Counted from the stretch's first letter, positions 1 to 13,337 are shown. The stretch is 64,000 nucleotides of DNA from Nematostella vectensis (GCF_932526225.1 NC_064042.1:8838540-8902539), one strand, 5' to 3'. Program-made: numbers and translations. The notes: a model not told the origin generated them from the letters alone.

Positions 1-737
1 TTATATCTGTCGTTAATTTGTTATGCCTCCTGTGGTTAGGTGGTTCTAGTTATCACCAAGACCGAATAAATCACTGCCATATACTCAATTCCCCATATTA
101 TCTTGAATCCGATAACGAGAATACTATATATATAAAGGATATGCCGTTTGTGGAAATCGAAAACACGATTAGAAAACACTCCTGAGATTAAAATTCTTAA
201 TATGATAAGATTCTACATAATGCGTTTTCAAACATTCTTTTTTAAAAGAACCATTTTAATAAAATAAATTTCACCAGATTTTAAGAAAATTCCGAGGCTG
301 AGATAGCAGCAAAATATTGCTTTGTTATTCTCATACGTTCTAAGATGCAAAATGAAATTTTGTTCACAACAACCTTAAATATTGTTGCTATTGATCACTT
401 GTGTAATTCTCGCCTAATAATTCATTGGGTATTATATCATAAGTTTTTATATACACTAAATTTAACATTTTCATCCTAAAAATGCTCCAAAAGTAAGAAC
501 GGCTCAACCTCAACTGAAAACTAGACGTTCTTATAAAAACAAGAGTCTATTGAAAGACGATAAATTATTTATGAGGTGTCTAAAAGCCTATATCAATCGC
601 CCGGGGGTTGACCGCATTTGTTTTTCACCCTGCATGAAAGATTGCACCAAAACATTTCCGTATTTTCAATTACTGACCCCTCTACTCGGAATAGCTCAGC
701 ATTTGTTTTGCTTAATACTTCATCTGCAGTCAGCAAA

Positions 738-830
738 TCAGTCAGTCAGTCAGTCAGTCAGTCAGTCAGTCAGTCAGTCAGTCAGTCAGTCAGTCAGTCA
801 GTCAGTCAGTCAGTCAGTCAGTCAGTCAGT
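738..830. repeat. (GTCA)n tetranucleotide microsatellite
   Basis: About 23 near-perfect GTCA units in the PHLDB intron, ending 59 bp before the FHA-encoding exon. They create a Ser-Gln-Ser-Val reading frame that is not a gene. Confidence 0.97.
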
Positions 831-889
831 GGATAATAGCACATCTCGACAAAGTCGAACTAAACGTTTGTTTCGTTTTTGTTTCTCAG

Positions 890-3594
890 GCTGCATGCTA
901 TGTCTGGGCAAATCCAATTATTTTCGCTTCAATCACCCAAAGGAGGCGAAGAGAATTCGAGAAGCTAATCCTGGGAACAGATTCTCCATAGTTCCCGATG
1001 GTTACTATCCAGGTTAGTGTGATGTTTGTATACACGAAACGCTATGCTCGCACCGCATTGACATGACTCATTTATAGTCTGATAGCTGTCAATATCTGCG
1101 ACCAATTTACCAAAAAATTATCCTTTTCATCTTATATTTTATAATGCTCCTGGTGGAGGCATTCATAAGTTGTAAGAGAGTAAGTTGAATTCTGACTTAA
1201 CTTTTTTCGAATTTATTGTTTGCTTTGTTTACATCGTCAGAACATAAAATTTCGCGCGCTTGCACAACCTTTGCGTCAGTGTTGTTTCTCAGAGGTGACG
1301 CTCAGTACCAATTGACAAAATAGTATTTATCTTTCAAATAATGAAAGCATCTTGGTGTTTCAGTCGATAGTTTGGGACGTAAGAATATAAGCTTAATGTG
1401 CTAACAAGATGATAATGCTGATGCGATAATGTAGCTCTCTGTTAACTAGTTCAACCATAACTCTTTTGCATGCGTGGGCCCCAAGCTCCATGCAAAAACT
1501 ATTTAACCCTTTCGACTGATGTGGCCACTTCAAGTTGTGTTGTGATGAGGCATAATTTTGAACGGACCACGTGTTATAAGTGATGTTACACTTCGTGGAA
1601 TACACCTGCTTAACTTAGTATTGAATGACTGTTGTCAGGTTTTCCATTATATTTACCTATATTTGGAAGGCTTTTCTTTTTACAAGCTAGATATTTAATT
1701 TAAATAAAATAAGAATTGTTACCACTTATAACAGATGTTTGAAAAACCAAGATTTTTGGATATTTGTTTTTACTAGAGGCCTGAAATACGCCAAATAAAA
1801 TGAGATTTGATACCACTTATATTAAATGATTTAGAACCCAAAACTATTGGTATTTGTATTTTCACTAGTAGGCTCAAATACGCGTCAAATTACTCATCAA
1901 TTTTTGCCAAGTGTAAATATTATGTTCCCACTCCGTGCTATAAGCCACGTAAATAGTAAAAGCAGTCATTATTGTGATAATAAAACACATGGTGTCAATG
2001 ACTGATAAAAACAGACCACTCGGGTGACCTCTTCAAATTTCTCATCCAAAATATTGATCGTTCAAGCTCCAATGACAAGTGTGAGCTTTTTTAAAATAAG
2101 GTAGTATTTGCAAATGTAATCAAGGGTGATGGTATTAAGGCATTAAACACTTATGCACTCTGTTCTATGGGAAAGGGATATTATGCAGTGATTTTAATGG
2201 CATGCTTTTTTCCCCGATATTCGCTCAAGGGCTGCGATAAGGAATATCATGACAAGGGATTTGCAAGCATAAGCCTGCTACCAGTTGTTATGACTACTCT
2301 ATCTGAGAGCTATTAGATGTCTTCCGAGTGTTATATGATCTATCCTAACTCACTGCCCTTTCCTTTAGATGTCGAGCTTGCCGTAGAGCAATACAAACGC
2401 GATAAAAAGGAACGAGAAAGGCTCAAAAAAGAAAACGACCGACTCCATGCTATAGAACACGAGTACAAAGACGCCGTGCAGAGAATAGAAAACGAGAAAG
2501 TCCAACTCGAGGACGAACGTAACCAGCTCCTTGAGCTTGAAAAGCTTCAGCGAGACGCTGCTATGCATTTCGAGGAAGAAATCGCCATTCAGATCAAAGA
2601 ACTGGAGCGCCAAAAAGAGGAACTTCGGTTGTTTGAAGAAGAAAGAAAGAAACTGGAAGTGTACGAAGGCAAGTTTGAAGCTGATATCAGGAAAAAAGAG
2701 GAGGAAAGAGCTCTTCAACAAAAAAGAAGACAAGAAGCGTACGAGAGGCTAGAGAGAAGAAAAGCACAGCTGGAGAGTATTGAAGAGGAAGACATGGAAC
2801 GAGTCGCCGCAGAACTAGAGATTGAGGAAGAGAGACAAAGACTGGCCTTACAAGAGATAGACTGCCTCGTGGAAGAGGTCAGCGGACACGAGAGAGTCCA
2901 AGAGGACAAAGTCTTACTCGAGGAAGAGAGAATGAAACTTGAAGAAATGAAGGAACGACAAAACGAGGTCGTCAGGCAACTTGAGGACGAGTTAAACGCA
3001 CAGATAGCCATGCTGAAAGAAGAGCGAAGACGAGAGAATGAGAAAATCGAGAAAGAGAAGGAGAGAATTAAGATAATGGAAAGTGAACACTCGAAAGCTC
3101 TAGAGTTGATTGAGCTAGAGAGAATTCGGCTTGAGGAGGAAAGGCGAGAGGAGAAACGACGTATTGAAGAAGAGAGAGCGCGGATAGACGAGGCAGAGAA
3201 GGAACGATTTGAGGCTTTAGAGAAGGTTGCCAAGGAGCAAGAGCAGGAAAAACACATGATCGAGAAGGAGAAGGAGAGGTTACTGGAGCTCGAGAGAAAA
3301 CATGCAAATGCGATGAAGGTACCTTAGACACGAGGGGATGAGAGATCGATGGTGTTTTAGAGGATTATAGCCACCCGCTCATGATGGATTGCTGTTTTCC
3401 CTATCGTTGTTGTTGCTGTTTTTGTTATCGTTGTTGTTGTTGCTGTTGACGATGATAATGATGGTGATAATGGTGGTGGCGATGGTAATGTCTTTGATTG
3501 GTGTTGATGAGGGTGGTGGTAATGGCGATTATATTGATGATGATAATGATCTTTGACGATTAATACTGTTTATCATCATGTTGTATCATGATGT

Positions 3595-3649
<55 letters not shown>

Positions 3650-5814
3650 GATGAAGATAATGATGAAGATAGTAAAATTGATAATTGTGATGATGATGAT
3701 GCTGATGATGATGATGATAATGATGAAGATAATGGTGAAGATAGTAAAATTGATTATTGTGATGATGATGATGATCATGAGGGGGATAATGATGACTTTG
3801 TTATTGACCATTTATTAAAATCAAGAAATGTATTTGCAAAAAAATAATTTTTGATAATGACTTACTATTTGTAGGAGTTAGAAGACACTATGATATCCAA
3901 GCAAGAGAAGATCGAACGCGAGCGACAAATAGAATTTGAGTTTTTCGAGACAGAACAACTTCTACTGGAAGAGCTTGAGCAGAAACAAAGAGAGGCCGCG
4001 GAGCAGCTTGAACAAGAACGCAAAGCGATGCAAGAAATTATCGAGAAGGAGCGAGAAGAGGAGAGATTAAAACTCGATAAGGAACATCAGCGGATGGAAG
4101 AACAACAGCGACAGCAGCAGGAGGCGCTAAAACAAGCCGAGGAGGAAAGAGCAAGATTAAGAGAACAGTTGATAAGAGAACGTGAAGTCATGCAGAGAGA
4201 GAAGTCACGATTGATGAAGTTACAGCAGGACTATAAACAGATACGCAGTAAAAGCCCAGAAGGGCCTGATTTAGTGTTGACATTGACAAACTTGAATTTG
4301 GCGCAGGTTGCGAAGGACTTGTCACCTGCGGAACGTAGGAAACGTTTGGAGGAGGAGAAACGCCGGTTGTTGGAACTTAAAAAGGAGGCAGATAATTTAC
4401 TGGTTAAGACCAAGAAACAGCAAAACGGTAATCGGTCGAGTACTGGATCAAGTAGTTCGTCTTCCTCGTCATCCTCAGAAGACTCGTCCAAAAATAAAGA
4501 AAGCTGGAAAGTGAACGAGACATCCGAAAACAAAGAACAGAGTGGAAAGGTTATGGAAGAGTTAGAGCACGAGAGGCAAAAGAGAAAAGAACTCGAAAAA
4601 TTGCTGGAAAAAGAAAGAGAAAAGAAACAAAACGGTGACACCCCCGAGGATAAAGTCCAGGAACTTGAGAAAGCTTTGTGGTTGGAGCGAACGAGGCGAC
4701 AAGAAATGGAACGAGCACTTCACGAGAAGCAGAAACAGGATGAACTGGACCGACTTGCTGCTGAGGAGAAAAGTCGGAAAAAGGCGATGACGGACCGAGC
4801 TATCCACGACAGATTACCGCAACAGGTGTGCAGGACATTGCTATTAACTGCCTTCAACATATTGTTGAAGAAACATTACGCACCCGCGCATGCTTCGGTT
4901 ATTTTTTCCTGTGTAGCCACCCAATGAAACTTAGCAGAAAAATGCGCACTAATGTTTCCTCGCCTTAACTCAGCCGCGAGTGGTAGGACGGCTTTTGTGT
5001 ACATCGCGTAGTTGTATTCTGAATTTTTGGGTGAAACAACTAACGATAACTTGGTGTATTACAACGCAACACGCGCTACCGTGGCCACCTTGACAGTTTT
5101 GGGAAGTAGCCAGTTAGGAGGCGAGAAACTTTACAAGCCAACCAATGTGGTGAAGAAATGGTTTAGTGCACATCTAAACTTGGCGAAACGACGGGATTTG
5201 TGATCCTCAAATGCTAGCTTGGCTAACTTTTTTAAAGCTTTGTCTTGGTGGCAACACTAGCGCGCATCGCACCTAAACTAAACAACCAGCTTTAAATTAC
5301 TGGCCTGAATTAAGCATTCACCATGACGATAAAGTTTATTGAGCAAATATTTCATAAATCGATGATCTGTTTCTTCTATCATTGCCAGGTAAAGTCACCA
5401 CCAAAAGACGACATGAATCTGGCACAGCACATTGTATCTGTTGGACATATCCTGGAAAACTGTCCCTCGGTCAAAGTAACCCCAACACTGTGCAAAGGTT
5501 ACCTCACTAAAATGGGCGGCAAAATTAGGAAGACCTGGAAAAAGCGCTGGTTCGTGTTTGACAGACAGCGCAAGGCGTTACTATACTTTCACGATGAACA
5601 TAAAAAGGACCCTAAAGGCATTATATATTTCCAAGCAATAGAAGATGTTTATGCTGCTAGCTGGTGCTCAAATAAAGGGCCATCTCCCAGGACAACTTTC
5701 TGTGTTAAGACTCCACAGAAGTCCTATTTCATAGCTGCACCGAGTGGCCTAGCCATGAGTATCTGGATTGATGTTATATTAACAGGAAGAGAAGGAGGGT
5801 TTTACAACTATTAG
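890..5814 (+). CDS. PHLDB: PHLDB1/2 (LL5)-like protein, 3' part of gene
   Basis: Four exons in phase: 890-1012, 2369-3318, 3875-4825, 5389-5814 (stop TAG). The 5' exons lie outside the window. Exon 1 encodes the end of an FHA domain (GCMLCLGKSNYFRFNHP), close to the same stretch of vertebrate PHLDB1. Exons 2 and 3 encode about 630 residues of charged coiled coil rich in E, K, R and Q, with a Ser-rich patch near 4435-4480. The last exon encodes a PH domain (GYLTKMGG, KKRWFVFD, GVIYFQAIE-like, TFCVKTP) that ends nine residues before the stop, as in PHLDB proteins. In vertebrates LL5 proteins bind phosphoinositides through the PH domain and organise cortical microtubule attachment and the basal cell cortex; that role is inferred here. 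The long Ser/Pro-rich linker of vertebrate PHLDB1 between FHA and coiled coil is missing in this model, either a real difference or an exon skipped in the 1013-2368 intron. Confidence 0.88.
3595..3778. repeat. (GAT)n imperfect trinucleotide repeat in PHLDB intron
   Basis: A pure GAT core (about 3595-3648) grades into GAT/AAT/GAA variants. It lies in the intron between the two coiled-coil exons and explains the Asp-rich and Met-rich shadow frames on both strands. Confidence 0.95.
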
Positions 5815-8435
5815 GTCTAAGTAGTCATATTATACTTACAGATACATAAGGATGAACCATACTTAGAATAACTGCTGGCCAGAAAGTATGTAGATTTTAA
5901 TTATATAAAAAAGTTTTAAGGATATCTTCTTTTAGGGGTTACACTCTATATTTGCATGTCTGTACAGGGGATCTCAAATTATATCTTATGTTTCATAAAT
6001 GAGGCTCAGTTTATGCAACATTTTTAATGGAAAATAGTTTTTCTGTACATATTTTGTCACACACTTCTTGCCTGATTATCAGATGATTCTATATTTCTGG
6101 ATAGATGCGATCAAAAATTATTTATCATGAAGTCCCTAGAATACATTTTGTAGGTGAAAAATGATAACCTTTTATTGATTTGACACAAGAACCCATTCAC
6201 GTGTACATCATGTGACAATCAGACTTACCAATGAAAGTCTACCTGTGAATTTGGATGGCAAAATAAATTAGAAATGTAAATTGGTTTTTCAACCAATTAG
6301 TGGAAAAAAATATAAAAAGATAGCCACACATTCATTCGACTACATACTTTATTTTATTTTTACTTTATTTGACTCAGGTAAAAAAATCATTTTTCAAGTA
6401 AATCATGTACATAGGGCTTTTCCCAAGGAAAGCCTTTTATGTGACAGTTGGTATAAAAACAACTCTTGCTATTTTATATAGATGATGCAACTTTATATAG
6501 TATTTATATAAATGGCAAATATATCTATGCATTTTGTAAGAAAATGTAGAAAAATTGTAAAGGGTTACATATATAAAGCATTTTATAAAATAAAATACCA
6601 TGTTAAAGAAAAAATGTTTCAGTTTATAATGACAGGGTAACAACTTCGCCCTTTTTCAACCAAATATTGCATCAAGAGGTGATCAACCTCCACAGGCTTA
6701 AATTTCCAATAAAGTACAACCTAGGCCACCACACAGCACTGGAAGTGGTCTACAGTCCTATGCAAATAGTGCCAGTGGTCAGCATAAATAGCATAAATAA
6801 ATAAATAAATACTACAGATTCAAGATTTTAGAAATATACTCATTTTTTGGGAAAATGGTTTCATAAATACAATTTTTACATCTTTTTTACAACAACGTTG
6901 TGGAAGCTCAAAAGCTGAAACTCTCATTCCCCACTGTTCATCAACCATATAGTCAGGCAGAAAGTTATTCCAAAATATAGCTGTATGATTCTCTAACATT
7001 AGTTTTATTATTTCTGGAGATTGTTCAAGATTTACCTTTTCTTATGGCAAGAGATTTTATAAATGACCTGTATGTTTCCTTAAATATCAGTCCTGACACT
7101 GATCTCAGATGACTAGCAAGTGTTCTGTAAGCCTATTCTACTCTTTACCTATATAGTTTTTTTTTACAAGGAACTGTTACCCTATATAACCTGGCAAGAA
7201 AAATGGGGGGTCTGAACACTCTGGTGGTCCAAAGTGCAGTACTGTGGATTGCATATGGAACCTTTAGCCTAGTCCCACCCATTTGCTGTAAGTTTTGTGC
7301 TTATAGAGGGATTCAGTTTAACTGCCACCAAGCCATGAGTTGAAAGAAAGGCTTTTAACACATTGACCCCTCAACCGGCCTGTACGGGCCTTGAGAAGTA
7401 CCCGCGAAGATACTCAGGCATCCATCTAAGGGATAAGTGGTCTTGAAGATATGCATCCAACCAAGATGATAGCAACTTCGCTTTAGCCAAATAATAGCTC
7501 AGGTTCTTTATCAAACTTCAAATCAAACAAGGAAAAAAAAGCTAAAACACTCCTCTCAACAAAATGCTCAAAATACCACACAAGGGAGAGGGATCAGCAA
7601 ACACAGCCCAAGACACAAATAGATACCTTCCTTTATTCTGATCCTCCAGGTTCATCTCCATGGCCTCAAAGCACAATGTCCACTCCTTTAAGGCTTGTGA
7701 AACCACTTTGCCATTATGGATTGCAAAGCATTCTGGGAGATCCAGGGAAAAATTCACGAGGGGAGGGCCAGTCAACACTCCTCTCCCCGAATTCAGATGG
7801 TTTTTTTTATAAGTCTTTTCACCCCAAAGCCAAACAAATCAATTCCAGGTCATACAGGCCCAGAATAGCAGAGTAAAATTTTGGAATCAATTTGGCTTTA
7901 GAAAAGAAAGCATTTAGGAGAGCTGTGGTGATTCATTAGAAAATCATTTTCTCATCCAGGCAATAAGCCAAAAAAGAAAAAATCACCATGAATCCACCTC
8001 TGCTTACAAATATCTATAAGCAGAGCACTCAATTATGCCCTAATAGACTTCATGATGTCCAAGGACACTCTCCCAATATGCTTATAGCTGTATTCTTGAT
8101 GAAAAATACAAGCAACCATCAACTTGTGCTCGCATTAGCACAACAAAAAAGGGATTCAAAATAGGGGCCGCAAAGCACTGTGGAAAAGCTAGGATACCGC
8201 TGACTTGGTGCAGCAGTGTTTGACTTTGACGGGCTGTATAAAAATCAGAATAGGGGGAGGTATCTGTTTTTAGTCTGTTTTTTTTGTAAATTCAGCTCAA
8301 AAATAGCCAGGAGTCAATGGGTTAATAACAAAATTAACCATAAAATCCAAGAGTGGAGAAAGGCAAATGCACAGGACTAGGCATGCCAAGGACAAATATA
8401 CCAAAGTGCAGTATATACCCCATCATGGATCATCT
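5815..8435. other. PHLDB 3' UTR and convergent intergenic region
   Basis: No coding exon recognised. AATAAA motifs at about 6263 and 6708 could serve PHLDB polyadenylation. The region contains a 963-bp TTAA-flanked inverted-repeat element (listed separately) and ends at the 3' end of the minus-strand SCHIP1-like gene. Confidence 0.7.
7359..8321. mobile_element. Candidate non-autonomous piggyBac-like element with TTAA target duplication
   Basis: The left terminus CACATTGACCCCT and the reverse complement of the right terminus, CCCATTGACTCCT, match at 11 of 13 positions. Both ends are immediately flanked by TTAA (7355-7358 and 8322-8325), the target duplication of piggyBac elements. No transposase frame is visible inside, so it would need a transposase supplied in trans. 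Part of the interior could be a nested insertion. Confidence 0.6.
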
Positions 8436-9687
8436 CTATACAATTTTAGGAGCAGTAAAATATCCTGCATGGTCGACTCTGAGTGTTTTGATGTTCTGTC
8501 TCTGCTGCAAGTTGACGAGCTGCGCCGCGGTAACTTGTAGTGTATCTGCTTGTTGACTCAAGGAATCTCTTTCTTGCAGCACATTGATAAGTTCGGATGA
8601 CACCTCTAAAACACAACAAAATTGGGGGCAATGTATGAAAAAGATCAAGTTATAAACAGCTGATTTATGCTTGAGTATTTTTCGTTTGAGCTCTAACTTT
8701 ATTTGATGTTTAGGCACTAAAGGCCATGCATTCACAAATACATTTTTTTTTGGGGGGGGGGTGGAGGGTGGAGTGTGCTAAGTTTGAGTTGAGTATATAA
8801 AATAAGCTAAAAACCTACTTACCTCGTATTTTATCTTTGAAGTTGCGAATAATTTCTTGAACTTTTTCCTTGTCAAGCTGATTTACTGAAAATTGATTAT
8901 CAGAATATTTGAGAATGGATCCTATGATACGCGTGCCTTATATTCCGTTGATTGTCAAGTTCCCTAATAGAATTATGCTTCTTCGACGTTTAGAGATAGC
9001 GGTGCGCAATAATTGTTTTGTTTTGCCGCCATATTATATTGAAATCAGTTTTTTTAGAAACTTTGCGATTAAAAAACACTGACATGGAAGGGAAAATTTA
9101 TGCTTACATTCGCCAACAGTGAAATGTTTCAGATTTCGTTCTTTTGTGGAATCCTTCAGTTCCTCGTCGTCTAAATCGACGGAGCGGACACGCATTTTCC
9201 TCGCTCTTTCTTCACAATCCTCTATTCCTTTAATCCTCTCGAGACGATATGCTTCTTTAACAAGAAACGAGTTCTTTCGGTTGGAGTTATAATTTGGGCT
9301 AAGTGCCACCTCGTGGTTTCTATGTTTTGTTGTTGTTGTCAAATTATTCTGGCCAGATCGATTAATATGCTCGCTTTTCTTTTCGTCGCCAACAGCAATC
9401 CATGCATCAAATAAATCCATTCCATCGTTGTGATTTATCAAGTCCCTGAACTTATCCTTCCAGGTTCGTTTTGGGGAAGGACAGCGTGGTTTAATAGAAC
9501 TTTTTACCACACTCTCCCATTTTGCCAAGCAGTCTTTGTGAGCTCGCTTGTAAGCGTTCGAGTTTTCAAGATTAGCGTCTCTCAACCAACGATCGTTCAC
9601 TACTACATCCACAACTTCTTCACCTGTTTCTTGACTACAAATATCGCAGATATTGCTGTCCAAGCTAATACTTACAAACCCTTCCAT
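8436..9687 (-). CDS. SCHIP1-like coiled-coil protein with an N-terminal Cys/His motif
   Basis: Three exons in phase on the minus strand: 9687-9108, 8885-8823, 8605-8436, giving 270 residues. The start is the first ATG (9687) in a frame open further upstream. The C-terminal 70 residues (NLKHFTVGELNQL, then VQEIIRNFKDKI, SSELINVLQERDSL) resemble the conserved C-terminal coiled coil of schwannomin-interacting protein 1, which has a similar EELV-LL-ERDEL pattern. This family call rests on my recollection of the pattern, not a search. The N-terminus has C14-x2-C17 and H50-x2-C53, spaced like a single zinc-binding unit and not a known part of SCHIP1. The middle is basic and Ser/Asn-rich. SCHIP1 proteins act in cortical and Hippo-linked signalling; function here is inferred only. 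Its neighbours on the same strand are unrelated. Confidence 0.6.
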
Positions 9688-9995
9688 ATTGCGCGGAACT
9701 TCCAAATCGAAAGTGTTTACTCAGCAGGTCTTGTCAAATTTTCTGAATGTAAAATTCAGTTTGCTTATTCTCCCATGGAAACCAGGAATGGCGATCAGTC
9801 TAAACCAAAGGACATGTATATGGATTATTTCAGCGTAGAAAAAGACACCAATTGCAATCAGAAATCAGATAAGTTTTCGCTGACAGAGTTTATCTTTTGA
9901 CTGCGTGCTCTAAAATGCGTGTTGTGGTTGTGGTGTATGTTTTCCCGCACGCTTACGTAAGCATGACGTCACATGTGTCGATTGCTTGTTTGAGT

Positions 9996-10021
9996 GGGGG
10001 GGGGGGGGGGGGGGGGGGGGG
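9996..10021. repeat. G26 homopolymer
   Basis: An uninterrupted run of 26 G on the + strand between two minus-strand genes. The exact length is unreliable in most sequencing data. Confidence 0.9.
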
Positions 10022-10201
10022 AAAGGGTGCACCGGAAGTTAAATGTGACCTCACGTCTGCAGGAAGTTGCAGGATTGAAAAATAGTCAATGCAAATAAAC
10101 AGGTACTCTGTAAAACATAGCTTTATTTTAATAATATTTTATTTTCTTAATCTATTTCTTCTAAGAGTCATCATATCCGACACCGACACTCGTCTCGCGT
10201 A

Positions 10202-12222
10202 TTAAACGTCCCAAAAGTGCAGCATTACATTTCCGTGTTCTTCTAACGTCTGAAATGAAACATAGGTTAGTATTTTCTTATCGAAACGCAGGCGCTTTTA
10301 GTTTCGGGCTCTTACTAGGGTACCACAGGGAGCACGAAACTAAAACCTGCTTGTTGGAATTTTTTTTACTGTAGGATGGAGTTTCATCAGGGGCTCTGTC
10401 CCTGGATATTCCGATAGGTGTATTTCGTTACTCAGATCCAAAGTATTTTAAACAAGGACTTGCGGTATGAGTAGCGCGCGCCTGGTCCAAGCTGTCATTC
10501 CCACTAGACTTTGTCGAGAGCACAGCTCCATAAAAAAATAGCAAAAGAGATCTGATCACGTTCGAAATAATGTCTTAAACATCAATGGTGCAGAGACAAC
10601 TTTATTTTCAATCTTCTCTGGTGACTGGACAGATAAGAAATAGAAAATGGAGCAATTTTGAGACAAATAAGTTTTTAGGTTTTGTTATTTTCACGCGCGC
10701 GCTAAAGAATAGCGTCATTTCAAACGAGCGCGCGCCGTTTTCAAATTAAATTCTTAATCACAATTTTTGTCGTTGTTACCGTAGAAAACTGCTTCCAAGA
10801 AGCTCGCCGTTATTGCCTTGTGTATACAGAATATTATTTTCAACTTCGATAATATCAAAGTTAAGCTACGGCTCTGCTTTTTCGATATTTTCGAGGCTCT
10901 GCACTTGACGTGTACTAGCGAGAATGCAACTTGGACCAGGTCCAAGTTGCATTCTATACCGCGGGTCCTCGTAGCAGTGTGCAGAGATAGGGTACTCCGC
11001 CCCCCTCGGGGGGATGGGCGCAGCTGGGTCCACTTACGGTATTTTTCCGCCGCCGCGGTTTATTTCCTGACCATATATCCTCATCACTGTCTGTGGGTAA
11101 GCCATTAGAAGGAACGATCTCGAGATAATCTAAACAAGAAAGAATTTGTTATTGTAGTGTCTCTAAAACGAAAAAAATCAGGGGCGCATACAGGAGCTCC
11201 AAAAGGGAGGGCCGAAGCAAGGGTTTTAAGAAAGGGGGGCGGATTCGATGTTCTTTCTTGTATTTTCTTATATTTTTGTTATTAGGCAAATATCTGAAAA
11301 TAGGGGGGGGGGCGCTCGGGCCACCCCTAAATCCGGCCTACCCCTAGATCTAGAGGTGGGCCCAGCGCCCCGTTTTTTCAGACAATTGGCTTAAAAATAA
11401 CAAGAAATACAAGGAAATCTACGGAAAAATAATAAATCCGGGCCCTTCTTTCTTGAAACCCTTGCTTCGGCCTCCCCTTTCTGGAACTTCAGCATCCGCC
11501 CCTGAATTCATTCAATTATACTTAAATCCTTTTTCCAGTTTCATTTATGCAAATGGTGAATCCAAAACAACTATGTTTATACATGGAGAGGATACCTAAT
11601 GTATTAGATCCTTGGTAGGGCGAACGATCTCCAGCATCGATATAAACAACTGATTTGTAAGAGAAAAGTACTCGGTATCGGCGTCAAGGTATCACTAACC
11701 TTGACTCAGATCTTTGTCTCTTGCGTCTCCTTCACGGAAGAAACAATAGGACGGCCACTCGGGGGCACAAGGACCGTCTTCAGTCCCTCCCCCTTCGGTC
11801 AGAAGCCGGTCATTTACGTTTCTCTCAGACATGAATAATTCCGCTTGCATAAGACGGATTCTGGTAGGTAACAAAAAAGGCATGGTGGTTATGTAAGCGT
11901 CTTACATAAGTCCATACATCAGCAGTTTCTTATGTCAGATATTAAGAAGGGGTAGCATATAACTGCCTACCTCAGTTACCTATTGGCTACACAAGTGCGC
12001 AACGCGTAACGGTCTGCCCAGCTTGCTTTGCACGCATTGAGATTATCAGCTCAGAGGTGTTTTAACTCACGTATTTTCCAGTTCTGCGCACCGCTTGTTC
12101 GCTCTGTAGATCTCGTCTATAAGAGTGAGATTGTTGCTGTTCGACGTACTTTCAGTGCTTGGTGTTCTACTCGACGTGTCTGATAGCTCTGAGCTTGTAC
12201 TACCGCTAACAGAAAACGACAT
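10202..12222 (-). CDS. Unrecognised 150-residue protein, four exons
   Basis: Exons 12222-12071, 11860-11700, 11129-11038 and 10249-10202 join in phase with consensus GT-AG sites; the first exon starts at an ATG. The N-terminus is Ser/Thr-rich (MSFSVSGSTSSELSDTSS). A short helical segment follows (LIDEIYRANKRCAELENTI, RLMQAELFMSERN) that could form a coiled coil. Then comes a Gly/Pro/Cys stretch, an acidic patch (PTDSDEDIW) and a basic patch (KPRRRKN). I recognise no family. The last exon is the weakest part: phase continuity gives TLEEHGNVMLHFWDV and a stop, while another frame of the same exon stays open for 28 residues (RRTRKCNAALLGRLI...). A missed exon between 11038 and 10250 could switch frame. 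A 326-bp foldback element sits between the second and third exons. Confidence 0.5.
11179..11504. mobile_element. Foldback (long inverted-repeat) MITE, 326 bp
   Basis: Nearly the whole element is an imperfect palindrome. The left end CAGGGGCGCATACAGG and the reverse complement of the right end, CAGGGGCGGATGCTGA, start alike. The arms then continue with shared blocks (GGCCGAAGCAAGGGTTT, and later TTGTATTTCTT). The centre is a C/G-rich hairpin at about 11320-11360. It lies in an intron of the unrecognised gene. Confidence 0.8.
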
Positions 12223-13089
12223 ACTAATGAAATGATGAAGATAAGGTCGAACCCTTATTGAAATACATTGCTAAAACTCGGAGACGCACACAATGTGATA
12301 GTCCCATACTAAAACCTGGAATTATGCAATGCATAGCTAAATGCATGACGTGCTCTTTTCAAAAACTATGGCTCTTACCTTGACTGCGAATCGCGTTTAG
12401 CTAAAGTATTCACGTATGGATGGTCTCTCTAGAAAGAAGGAGGATATATATATAAGGAAAAGCCTAAAAACACTTTTCACTGTTCTCGCATAGCCAAGAA
12501 TTTCTTACCATGCCGTTTTGCCCATTTTCAGTATTCTTTGAAAGTTTTCCTGTAATGACAGATAACCAAAGACTGCGCTATCAGATTGGAACACACATCA
12601 TAACCGCGTCAACACGACAGAAGCAAAAAAATGGCAAACTTAATATTGTAAGATTGTGTTAGCTTACATTTTGTTTATTTTTTGCCTAGAGGTTCCTTGC
12701 ATAATATAAAACAAAATAAGCTTTATTAGTTTTTGGTAGATGATCCATTCTTGAGATATGATTGAGCAAAGTTGCCTTAGATTATGAAAAAAGTAGCAAA
12801 TTTCGCCCAAATTGGGCAATTTCAGACGAGACAAGAGTCTTACAATTTGCAAGACTCTAAAGAAAGGATTATCTACGAAAAAATACTAAAGCTTATTTTG
12901 TTTTACATTACACAAATAAAATCTATGCAAAAAATCAAGCAGATATAAGCTAACACGACCTAACAATTTGAATGTATGGGCATTTATATGTTAAGAACGC
13001 CTCTGACACCAGAAACAACAACAGTTTAATCAAGAATAGCATCAACAATAACGACAATATCATACCAAAAAACTGCATTACTGTCATCA

Positions 13090-13305
13090 GCATCATCATC
13101 GTTATGATCCATCACCATAATTACCATCACCAACATCATAATAACCATCACCATCATCATCACCATCATCATAACCATCACCATCATAATAACCATCACC
13201 ATCATCATCACCATCATCATAACCATCATCATAATCACCATAATCACCATAACTAACACTATTGTCATCATCACCACCACCATTATCACCATCACCAACA
13301 CTGTT

Positions 13306-13337
<32 letters not shown>

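Noticed and set aside
550..889. Ser-Gln-Ser-Val repeat protein on (GTCA)n
   Set aside because: Intronic tetranucleotide repeat; only the segment after the acceptor at 889 is a real exon.
2365..3257. Ser/Leu/Phe-rich minus-strand frames opposite the PHLDB coiled coil
   Set aside because: Antisense shadows of Glu/Lys-rich codons (CTC, TTC, TCT).
9430..9900. + strand 156-residue frame
   Set aside because: Antisense to the well supported SCHIP1-like first exon; no domain.
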